Shown one piece after another: positions 23,280 through 33,543 of a stretch of DNA of 64,000 bases (position 1 is its first letter; each line of letters opens with the position of its first letter). The notes below the pieces were generated by a model. The model had not been told where the DNA came from and did no database searches. It was given only the letters and a program-made list of their open reading frames with translations. This stretch comes from Ciborinia camelliae (lineage: Eukaryota; Ascomycota; Leotiomycetes; Helotiales; Sclerotiniaceae). Where the stretch lies: contig JANPYM010000007.1 in assembly GCA_025890175.1 (NCBI GenBank), positions 1,864,209-1,928,208 of the forward strand. Reading direction: 5' to 3'. A program made the translations under genes and the position numbers.

Positions 23280-23404
23280 TCTATTTCTATCTTTCATCAT
23301 CCATGGTTTCACACTAATAGTACAACAACAATCTACTACGACGAAGAAATCCTGTAAAAGACCTCAACTTTTTAAACTAGGCATGTGTTATTACAATATT
23401 GATC

Positions 23405-23830
23405 ATGGCCACTAACAATCTTCAATCCATAATCAAAGTCGAAGCGAATCCATCCTACAACGACAACGACGATATGCCTCCCCCAACTGAACGCGTCGAG
23501 GAACTTCGACAGGAAAATATTCAGGCCCGAGAGGAAATTACTCGGCTCCAAGAGCAGAATGAACGTCTCGCTGAACACAATCAACGCCAGATTCAGCACC
23601 GAGAGGAAATTGTTCGGCTCCAAGAGCAGAATGAACGCCAGATTCAGCACCGAGAGGAAATTGCTCGGCTCCAAGAGCAGAATCAACGCCAGATTCAGGA
23701 CCGAGAGAAAATTGCCCAGCTCCAGAAATTCATCATTATCTTGGGCATTGTCTTGGGCATTGTCTTGAGCATCGTCCTGATCATCTTCTTGAGCATCGGC
23801 ATTATTATAGCTGACGTCAGACATAATTAA
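23405..23830 (+). CDS. repeat-built coiled-coil protein with C-terminal membrane anchor
   Basis: Single exon, 141 aa from the ATG at 23405; an upstream in-frame TTG is not credible as a start. I do not recognise the family. Residues ~30-105 are a strongly charged coiled coil made of tandem units: REEITRLQEQNERLAEHNQR (24-residue first unit), then 17-residue units such as REEIVRLQEQNERQIQH, and a final partial unit. At DNA level the units are 72, 51 and 51 bp and nearly identical, so they arose by recent duplication. The C-terminus (~106-136) is one long Ile/Leu/Val segment (KFIIILGIVLGIVLSIVLI...) followed by a short polar tail (ADVRHN). That layout is a tail-anchored membrane protein with a cytosolic coiled coil. 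Function is unknown; whether it is expressed is untested. Confidence 0.55.
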   Translation: MATNNLQSIIKVEANPSYNDNDDMPPPTERVEELRQENIQAREEITRLQEQNERLAEHNQRQIQHREEIVRLQEQNERQIQHREEIARLQEQNQRQIQDREKIAQLQKFIIILGIVLGIVLSIVLIIFLSIGIIIADVRHN

Positions 23831-26640
23831 TAGCTCTTGTACCAATTCAATATCAGTATGTATTTTCCAAGCTACAACAATCTTCAAGTTCAAATTTTAA
23901 TCCTGTGTTTTAGACCTACTTCGAACCAGTCTTCAAGTTCCGATGCAAGTTTCGATGCAATATCTACACAACTAGAAGGAAGTGTTACGGAGTTATGATT
24001 GAGAAAGGGCTTTTATTTTTCTTTTTGCTGCCTATAGGTTGCTAATAAGCTTCCTTACATACCGGCATTGGGGTTTCTTTGCCTCATTTTAAGTGGATGT
24101 CAACGGGGAGAATCTTTCAACATGAATCTTAATAATATAATTCAGTTCTTGTTATTGAGTGTTAAAACATCTAAACATTTTCTGGGTAAATTAGCTAGAT
24201 TCTACCCTTCATTAAATAATTAATAACCATCCACTTTTCAACCCATTATAAAATATTTGATTTTGAAATGCGTTTCCTAGATTTTAAAACGATTAATCTT
24301 TCCCTAATCCCTTCCGTGCCTTACATTAAGCAGTAATTCTATTCCCAAACTTAAAGGGAGGATTATTGCCCTGCTTTCTCTCAATGGAAGCTTGCTTCCA
24401 GGCAACGCCAGTCATAATACCCCGCATCTTATCAATAATAACTTTAAGGCGACAAAAGATTAATATCTAAGGCTGTATTCTTCTTCATTTAACCTTTCAA
24501 CGATCTTCTTTTGCTTGAATCGAAGGTCGCCAAGCTAGGCTGTAGTTTCATTCTCTTCATAGATCTTCTACAGTACATTTCGTACTGGGGAGGAGTATCA
24601 GTGTAGGGGTGAGGTGGTGATGAGGAAGTATTAGGAGCTGGGGTAGCATTGGAAGAGGATGAATCAAGAGTATATGCAAGATTTGAGGGGGTTTAGAAGG
24701 GAGGGCTGAGCACAACTCAGAGTTATAGGTATCAGACCAAGCAAAACGATCTAAAATCATACTTTATATACCTTTATCTCATGTATGATTTCTACATTTT
24801 TTTGACAGTTTTGAATCGAAAGACCTCGTGCACCCATAGCAAAAACAGATGCGGTATTTGGGTTGCTTCTTCCGAAGAGGGTTGCTCCTCACTCGCAGCT
24901 TCCGCAACATGCTTGTATTCGGGGGTAGAGAAGAAGGGTTGGGTAAAAAGGGGGAGGTGAGTATAGTTTGATTGTAAGAATGTAAGATACTCTAATAGAA
25001 TAGCACGCAGGTCTCTTCAATAAATCTAGGAATCTAGATCCTACACAGACTCAATGATCCAGGTTTTCCGAACAACATTTAAAGTTTATATACCTACTCA
25101 TAGGTGTGGAAAGTTTGGTTTAGAAAATTCTGGAGTGAGGGTGTTGAAGTGGGAGAAGTCAACTAGGAGATATTTACCACCGAATCTACCTTCAAACCCT
25201 CCTGATACCTTGGAACCTTACCTTTGAACTATCAATATCCATGATCAATTGATTTGATCCAAGTATAAGCTACGCCAGACATTCCTTCAAATTGAAACCA
25301 CATCACCCCAGATGGAGTTCTTGTGAGAAATTTTATCCCTATATATACAACTATCAACAGGGCATTTCACAACTTCCTCGGCATTTCATACAAGATCTTC
25401 GATGTGCACCCAGCCAGTAAATTCAGAAAGATTTGTCTGATACCTTGAGAATATATGCCAGGTGATACTAATATGAGGTACCAAATGAGGTAGTTTGTTG
25501 TTCCTCCATGAACCTAGAAGCCTGTCAAGAAGGATTGAAAACCGGTACTAGATCCGCGGTATCAGCATGAGTATGAGCATCAAATTGTTTATGTTCTTGT
25601 GACCAAGTACTGAATGGAGCTGAAGGGATTCTTTGCTCCATCATCCATACTTGCAAAAGCCAAGTCCCTGACTGGCCCTCCAATCTTCCCAAACACTCCA
25701 TATTTCTCCAATGCGGTCTGAGAATATAAATTTGTCTCCCGGGTGAACTGATACACTGTGATAGCTCTCCTCCCACCCCTTGGTCCCTCTCGAATAGTAC
25801 CTCGATTAAAAAATCCCCCCCACCAATTTGAATCCGCCCGTCACCTACGATTTCATTTGACACAAACAGTTTTACAGTCACCTCGGCGAATTCCAAAAGG
25901 GAATTCTCCCGTTTCCGCCTCGATTCCACGTGCTATACTGTTTAACTTTGGAAAGTTAAATGGTTTGGTTTCGCTTATGGGACAGGGGGTATTTACCGAG
26001 AGTTCTCATTCTCTAACTCTTTTCAATGTTTCAGCTTCTCTTAATATCCCCTCATCAATATGTCGCAAGAGGAAATGATTGAGTTTGATTGATGGGGTGG
26101 GCAGGGCTAGAGGAGAGAGATGGACTAATTTGTTATTCTCTCCTGTGTCGATCACATGCAAATCTTTTATTAGCCTCAACCTTTACTCGTTCTGCCTTCT
26201 CATATCGTATTTTCTTTATTTTTCGATCAAGATGTAGAATAAGTTCTCCAAGGCGGTTGGGATGGCGTCTAGAGAAATGTCGGTCTATCAATCAATTCAA
26301 TTCGTGATATTCACTGGCATGACGTCCATCTATGACATCAGAGCACGGCTAGCGATATTCATTGCAAGATTCAACAGCGAAGTGATATATATAGAACCAT
26401 CGGGTGGAGGAGATGTAAACTGGAGGGTACTCGGCATTAGGAAATATGGCACTTCAGGCGGCACATATGAATTTAAGTCGCTTATCAACAAGGTCAAAAG
26501 TTACACTTGTCTACACGAGATGAAATGGGGGACGAGTTCCGCAGAATCACATGCATAATGACACATGTGAATTTAGGTCTTAGCATAAAACAAAGTTCAA
26601 TTGATACGAGAGATACAATCTAATAGACATCTAAATTTCC
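23831..26640. other. gene-poor interval
   Basis: 2.8 kb with scattered ORFs of 70-135 codons on both strands. Most overlap one another and none shows a recognisable motif. The longest, minus strand 25,525-25,929, begins at GTG right after an in-frame stop and lacks an ATG near its start. I see no tRNA or obvious transposon. Confidence 0.45.
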
Positions 26641-26745
26641 ATCGTGGACTTCAACCTCATTACTGAACAAATGCATTTTTCGGGCGACGAATTGGACCAT
26701 AAGCTAGCCGAGAATGAGTTTGTGAGAAGAAGCGGGGAGAAGAAT

Positions 26746-27764
26746 TTATCCATGCCCAGGCCCAGGCTGTTGTACGGATTTCTGAAGGCGGACGAGAATG
26801 AGTCCATGGGGTTCTTTGATTGCAGCGCTGAGGATAATATTGTTCGAGGAGTTTTTGCTGGCTGTAGTTTCTATGCTTGGACAGAAAGGAGTTTGTCAAT
26901 CTGATTCTTGCTAACCCACTCACCGGTTTGAACCACACTTGGAGGATGAAGGAGAAACGAAGAATCATCTACGAGAAGATTCTCTGCGCCAAAGGGATTT
27001 AAGATCCCTTTATAAGCATAATCTCCAACGCTTGCGACAAGATGATGCAGGACGCCATGACGTCTCTTTTTGAAATGATCCTCGGGGGGATCTATTACAC
27101 CATCTTTTTGTTGACCGACTCTCGTCTTTCTATAAGCTACAAACCACTCAGCGATCTGACAAGCAATACAACGTTGGTGGCGGGCGTCAAGGATACCAGT
27201 TGAAGGCCAGGGCTACCCCAATGTTATAGAACGGGTGTACTTCAAGGGTTTGGAATTGGAATCATCTACTTGCGGATGGGGATTCAGGTTTTGAATATCT
27301 AAAACGAATCCCAAGGTTATGATGCACTCCTTCATGATTTCCGACAAGCAACTTTAAGTATGTGGTAGGCAATGAATGTGATCAAATTCCGATACATCAA
27401 CTGTGGCGCGCATCTCGGGAAGAGTGATGAATGTAACGCCTGTTATAGAAGTGACATCACTGGTGAGTCGACTCGAGCTCATGAGGATCCAACAAGTGAC
27501 CAACTTCTGCAGTGATTTGTGTGAGATTTAGACTTTCGCGTGGAGGTAATCACGTCATGGATTTTGTCCAGATTGTCACTTGACAAAACGAGGAGCTAGT
27601 CTTGATGAAGACCATGTACCACATTCATTAATAGCCCGATGCACCACTACATCGTCAACAGAGGCTTTTTCGATCGAGATTATAGATCTATTATGTAGAT
27701 GGTTATCGCCTAGATCTAAATGGTATGGAAGCGTATTCGGATCGTTTTGGTCATAACTACCCAA
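26746..27764 (-). pseudogene. decayed or unresolved multi-exon gene
   Basis: Protein-like sequence on the minus strand that I cannot join into one intact gene. A plausible start lies at 27764 (MGSYDQNDPNTLPYHLDLGD..., 62 codons to a stop). Downstream, one frame reads VTFITLPEMRATVDVSEFDH, meets TAA at 27354-27356, continues SEIMKECIITLGFVLDIQN, meets TAG at 27213-27215, and continues GILDARHQRCIACQIAEWF and VLHHLVASVGDYAYKGILNP. A good 53-bp intron (26871-26923, GTGAGT...CATAG) then joins SVVQTE to TTASKNSSNNIILSAAIKEP and a stop at 26746. Both internal stops would be one C-to-T change from Gln codons, so RIP-type decay is possible. Alternatively they lie in unrecognised introns. I know no family for it. 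Confidence 0.35.
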
Positions 27765-29453
27765 CTTTTCCTCTTATTTGAATTATTTTGAGCTGAAAAC
27801 GAAATATGAAATAAAAGCCTTTGGTGAAATGATTAATTAGAGTATGCTTTATCAATTACAGCGAACAGAAATATTGATTCAAACTCTCATCATCAATTTG
27901 GCTTCATACATATCCAGGATTCATTACTCCTCCGAGAAAGGAAATCGACGAGACGTTCTTCTCCTCTCGACTAAAATTGATAGATGCATTTTGACAAGAA
28001 AAGAAAAAGCGCGAGGATGAATCAACAAGGTTTAAGGACTAGCGATATGTAAGATCTTAGATAAATTTCTAGGAATGCATAAGGAATATCCCCGAGATGT
28101 TGAGATCGTGTCGATATCGGTATACAAATGAAGCAAGACATGAAATTCATGACATGACATGACATGATTGGGCCCTGTCGCTCCAAATCGGTGAAATCTT
28201 CGACGAGTTGGCGGTAAATAAACGGGAGGTGAAGTGCATAAATCGCTCGATTGGATGTAGATGGAAACCTACATATTCCCGGCCGAGCGAGTCTGCGGGG
28301 TGGAAAAGGAGAAAAAACTCTTTTACTACCATGGCGGTGCCGACGTATGTATATAAAATCGGAGGAAGCCGAGTGACTCAATTTAAAGAGATGATGAAGC
28401 CAAATACTTGTTTTCTGAGGTCAGCAGAGTGCCAGTGGAGAGAGAAGTTTTTGGATACGGATTTGGTTGCTGAGCCTGCATCATGTGTAGTGACAGAGCA
28501 GGAAAAGGAAAATGTCCATTTACGATAGCTAGTACAGTTGCAGAGTCAAGGAAACGAATATCGGGTTGGAACTTGCTTAGGTTCAATAGAGCGATGACCA
28601 GTTTACCCCCGTCTGGTCCTTTAAGTAGGTAGGACGTGGTGATTTGATAATCAGTTGAGTTATTGCGGATCGGCTTCTAACAACTAGCCATCTTTCAAGT
28701 GAGCCATTGTTGGCAAAAGTCTATGACAATAAAAGTCTACTATATCGCGGCGTCTGCTCTATAAAGAATAGGCATATTGAAAGAAAGTAGCCGCAGGCTA
28801 TCGACGGCGTGAATGACGAAGGAGGAGTATGAGTAACGTACCCATAAAGAATATTTGATACGACATTGCGAGTTCATATGAGTATTTGATACTACGCAGA
28901 GCAAGCAAAACTCGGTATTCGTGAACGATGGATCCAAAAAAAAGTTCACGAGAGTTTACTCGCGAAACTCATGTGCATCTATTTAGCCTTCATAGGACAG
29001 TTTGGAGAAAGAGAGAGCGAATCTAAGAAGGAATGAAAGCAATGAGGAAATTCGCGACTGAAGTAAGTCCTAGGATACGAGCCTTGAGTCCGGCCGCTCT
29101 TTATTTCCCGTCTTGTTCAAATCTATATTTGAAAATGACCGGAAAGAATCCATCCAAGTGATCCCAAAGCGACGTCCCACGCCCGACTTGCAAATTGGCG
29201 ATAAATATAGCGTACCTCATTTGCTACCTCATTTGGAGTACGAGGAAGAAAGAGTTGGTCAAGAGTGCTCCGACCGGTATGGTATGTACGAATAAAGCTG
29301 CCAATACGTGTAATGTAGCAAGCCACTCCATCCGATATGACTGAAGGACAGCCCCAAATTTCAGTCATTATCCAGGAAGACACCAAGTTGCACTACAACA
29401 TTTACCACGGATGCGGTTGCCGGAGATAAACCACCTCAACATGCGGAATCTAG
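27765..29453. other. gene-poor interval
   Basis: 1.7 kb with overlapping short ORFs on both strands (for example 28,022-28,381 minus and 28,208-28,528 plus) that shadow one another. The part from about 29,100 may be the decayed upstream portion of the copia relic, but no motif can be read there. Confidence 0.4.
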
Positions 29454-29800
29454 ATGGAAGGAACTTGCAGAACCTTAACTAATAGACCCAACAGATTTTC
29501 GAAATCATCGATATTAGCACCGTCCCCAAAGGCCAAAGAATCTTCATCCGGATTTGTAGATAAATTCAAGTATTCAGGTACTGACAAAGAATATAAGAAG
29601 TCACGATTAATCGTACAAGCGTACGGTGATAACGGGAAAAACTACTGTTCCGAATCAATCTCTTACACCTCCTACAACCCAACGATGTAGCCAACGAGTA
29701 CTGATAGCTATCTTCGCAAGCTATCGGAAACATGGAACTCGGCACTCTTGCCCCGTGAAATATCACAAGCATATGTTCAATGAACCCTCTTCTTCCGACT
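29454..29800 (+). mobile_element. Ty1/copia reverse-transcriptase relic, frameshifted
   Basis: Fragments of a fungal copia RT can be read in order but in different frames: FEIIDISTVPKGQRIF (from about 29,492), then FVDKFKYSGTDKEYKKSRLI followed by VQAYGDNGKN (about 29,550-29,640), then TTQRCSQRVLIAIFASY (about 29,675-29,730), then REISQAYVQ followed by a stop (about 29,754-29,793). These match the family order 'PKG-RIF-SRFVD-K--GT---KSRLVVQAY---GK ... QR-SQR---A ... RDISQAYVQ'. At least two frameshifts and a stop make it non-functional. Flanks to about 30.2 kb contain no readable integrase, RNase H or LTR. Unlike the 41-49 kb block it is not A+T-saturated, so it decayed mainly by indels. Confidence 0.7.
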
Positions 29801-32212
29801 CTCTGTATCAACAAGATCTTTTATTTCCTTACCAATCCGGTTTCTCGAATACGCTTCCGAGTCATATGAGCAGCGCCTCACCCAAACCCGGCTATTTATC
29901 CACCGTTATACAAATAAGCGAATTCATTCAGACGATGCCGGGGCGATTTGAGAAGAGAACATGGTGATGGTGATGACAATCCGGGTTTCGCAATGATCAA
30001 CGGTCTGAGCTTAAAGCCTTAATGGAAGCCTTGTCATTCACAGGTCAATCCTGCATTGAATGCAATATGCGGGCTCAAGCACAAGACAACCAAAGTTCGG
30101 GACCGATTGAGAAGTGTTGGGAGACGCGGCATGGTATTCAATGTTGGTATGTGGGAAGTTGCAGAGGGTTTCCTTCTAAGTTCTGGGTGTTACGGTTGTG
30201 ATTGAGGTGGGATGATAGTCTCAAACTTTATCTCTAGGTTCAACATTTTCGGGAAGTCATCCGAAGGGTTGGGGTTATTATTATAGATATATAGTATGAA
30301 TTTATATACATGTGAAGAAACTACCTAGTAGGTAGGTAAGGAAAGAGGGGCGGTAATATTTCAACTACAATTTGAAGGGCATTCATATCGAGCTCTGCAA
30401 AGACTGTTCTAGACATGCCTCAATTTTTCGTGATGGTAAGTTCCGGGAGGACCTAATAAAGTAAGACGGGATGATATACTAATGAAGGATTTGATTTGAG
30501 ACGGGGGTAATAGTAGAAAATCCATCTGAAATTCTGGGGAGGGGAGGAAGATCCGCAAAAGAAAAACATTGTTGAGATATACTTCTGTGGTCATCTAAGA
30601 AGGTACTTGAGCTGCAGCTTAATTCTGTCGATTTTGGTCGATACCTGCAATCATTGGATGGTTGAGACCGGATGTGATGAAGATTAAAGCAGTAGCACTT
30701 TGGGCCTCTAAGACAATGACAATAGAAATGAATTCCTTGGCAAGAAGAGCTTGAATCTAAGCAATGAAGGGGCTCGAGTCACTTGACAAGTAGATATATA
30801 TCTTTGGTTGCATGTCTGATGATTGATTTCAGAGAAGTGTGATAAGTTTAATTGCAGTATACTGTATACATTGATCTTGCCTAGCAAAATCAAATCAATC
30901 ATAAGACGCGCAACAAAGTGACTGGGTATAAGCCAATTGAAGCAAGCACTTCGACCATCCCATCACTCCCGCAGCTTAAAGAGTCTTCTTAACACTTGTA
31001 TTACACTTGTATTCTCATGGTTGAGTGAGTGGTCTGCCTGTATTGTACTACAAAAAGCGTGGGTTGAAAGTAATTGAAGTCCACGATATGCCACCTAATG
31101 ATTGAGATCAATGTTTGTTCATATTTATTTGTTCGGTTCGGGGATATGATAATTATACCAAGGAAACCGATGAGTGATAGAGACGCAGCAGAAAAGCGAT
31201 GGGAATTATGGCATGGTACACCATAACTAGATGATCGTTGAACAGAAATCGATTGAAATTTCTCCTTTGAGATACAAATTAGTCATTCCTCAGATGTAGT
31301 GTTCTGTCCTATCCTCACATCACCACGCCCTCGCCCTTTCATCGCCCTTTCCCTCTAAACGAGTTCTGCAACAATTGATGATTGGCCACCTCTCCGGTCA
31401 TACAACGCCCCACGTCGCCCTTTACATCGCCCTTGAATGCCCTTTGGCCGCCCTCTTAACTTACGATATGCAACAAAACGACTTTCCATCAGCTGATAAC
31501 CATCGAATCAAAAGTTAGGAGTCACTTCAATGTTGATTATAGTATTTCAGACTTTCAATCAAATCATACTCGCTCCTTTTCGTTACCCTGTCTCATGAGG
31601 TGGTTACTCGGGGCATCTGCTGGTCTGGTCCCTAAGTATGAATTAAGTATTCGGTATGAGACATGGTTATTTGAATGGATGATAGGAGATATATTGGATA
31701 TATTATAAGAGGACTTGATGGACTCGATGATTATTTGACACAGAAAGTACAGTCAGTACCTACTTCATTATTCAACAAACATGTCGAATCATCTTTGTTC
31801 GATATTATCGGGTGACAGCAAGGGCGGTGAATTTCTGCCTAATTCAATCACGCTAATAGTGAAAACATCAAGCTTCCCCTCGGCTTCCCCTCATTGGAAT
31901 CATTCATTGGAATCATTCGATTGCCATCGACATTCATCTTTTAGAAGTTTAAAGAATCACATAAATTGACTGATATTCGAGTTTCATTTGTTTCATTCAT
32001 TCGCTACGCTATGGGTATAACCATTCCGGACATTACAGCACCAGTGAGGACGTTGCGTTCCTCTCAAATCCAAGCCAGCCATCGTCCACCAAGACACCGG
32101 CAGCAAGTGGTATCAATTATCCCAAAATTCGCCAGAAATGCTATGCAAAACACCTGTTATGCTAACAATATTCCACCCAGGACGCCATGCTAAAATCGAA
32201 TCACTACATAGA
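29801..32212. other. gene-poor interval
   Basis: 2.4 kb with no supported gene. Around 31,320-31,450 the motif CGCCCTTT recurs several times as dispersed direct repeats (TCGCCCTTT, ATCGCCCTTG, CGCCCTC). Short tetranucleotide tracts occur near 30,325. Confidence 0.45.
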
Positions 32213-33543
32213 TCAATAAACACTCCCAACCGAGAGTGAAGTCCTCGGCGACTTAAAATCCATCCCAATCATCGAAAGCTCCCACTCATCATCATCATCA
32301 CCATTTGCAGTACTCGCGTATTCTTCGTATTCGAACCTCGGTAGGACGAAATGGTCATGTGTTAAAGAATCTTGGAGGCTATGAACGGCAAGAGAGAGAC
32401 TATTAACTTCGTCGACATTCTTCAATGTCGAGTTTGGAAGTTTGGCAACTATTCGGATATATGATTTTGAAGGTGGTTGAACATAAATAGCGGAGGACCC
32501 AGATACATCTTCTTCCACGGCAGACTCGCTCGTCGCATAGCTAGTTACGCCTTCGCCATCATATGATATATTTACAGCGATGAATTGTTCAACTTCATCG
32601 TGAAAACGAACGCATTTTCTTGACGTGGTTGATGCAGGGGATGATCTGCCAGATGAAAGGGAAGACACCGACGATTCCATCGAAACTGAAACCGCAGATG
32701 ATGAGCGTTTCAGTAATATATCGCATATTCGTCGCTGTTTAAGAATGGGCTTTAAATCCACGTCCGCGAATGATACAGATCTCGTTAATTTTGGTCGATC
32801 ATCCGAATTCGAGTTCATTGGATATACAGTTGGGGATTTTGAGGATGCTTGTTTGTGCAGTGGGCCATATAACCATGTCGTATCACAGTCCTTCTCCCTA
32901 CTGTTGTGTTAGCATTACACTTCAAAAAAAATTGAATTGGAAGTGCATACCAGCCGACAATTCCGGGTGCAATTGTTTTAAGATTCATTCGTTTTTTCGC
33001 CCAACATCTCCAGGACGCGTTCTCTAATCTTCTACTATTGTCGTATGCGGTATGGTTTGATCGAATATACCTCCACGTCGCCCACAAATCTTCCTCTGGC
33101 CAATCATGTGTGAGATAATCTACATGATGTGACGGTTTGGTTTGAACAGCTATGTCATCCATAGTTTCGGTGACATCGCAAGGTTCACATGCTTCTGAGA
33201 CCTCTGAAAGTTCTGATACCGGCGATTGATCTAAGGGAGAGATCAATGTTGGAGTACTGCATAAGGATATGTCGTCTTCGAGGTATGCCGGTTCTAGCGA
33301 GGGGGATTGAAGGTAGTATTCAACTTGGGCGTGATATTCTTCCTTGGGAACCTGATCCTCGTTGTTATTGATCCATTTTATATCGTCGTACGTTGGGAAT
33401 TCGATTTCATCGTCATCGGTATCGTCCATACAAATCACCCTCAAGGCTGACACTTCGGGTTGTTGAATTATTCGCGGCGCAGCATCGACCACATCTGTTC
33501 GGTCCACCCACTCAAAATACTCATCCTCTCTCGAGAGGTCCAT
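32213..33543 (-). CDS. Reg1-like protein phosphatase 1 regulatory subunit (DUF1752)
   Basis: Exons 33543-32951 and 32897-32213; 1278 nt, 425 aa. Three blocks identify it. Residues ~148-185 (WPEEDLWATWRYIRSNHTAY, then RRLENASWRCWAKK) are the areA-GATA-like DUF1752 region. SVSFADVDLKPILKQRR (238-254) is the KPIL-type block. RKCVRFHDEVEQFIAVN (291-307) matches the Reg1 segment containing the PP1-docking RVxF-type motif (KCVRF). In yeast, Reg1 targets the PP1 Glc7 to Snf1 and imposes glucose repression. This protein is much shorter than yeast Reg1, with acidic N- and C-termini. The 53-bp intron (32898-32950, branch GCTAAC) splits the Trp of GIVGWEKDCDTTWLYGPL, restoring the conserved TWLYGPL. Assignment to the family is good; a glucose-repression role here is inference. 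Confidence 0.75.

Larger units (their letters stand above)
22248..23404. other. intergenic upstream of the coiled-coil gene
   Basis: About 1.16 kb with one weak minus-strand ORF (listed separately). Near 23.0-23.3 kb there are imperfect and exact direct repeats. Confidence 0.5.

Noticed and set aside
25525..25929. 134-codon minus-strand ORF, and plus ORF 25,758-26,078
   Set aside because: The first starts at GTG right after an in-frame stop and has no clear upstream exon. The two overlap as shadows and neither has a known motif.
26262..26558. 98-codon plus-strand ORF (MASREMSVYQSIQ...)
   Set aside because: No recognisable domain, homologue or exon partner; short enough to occur by chance in this gene-poor interval.
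28022..28586. Overlapping ORFs on both strands
   Set aside because: They shadow each other, with no domain or splice logic to favour either.
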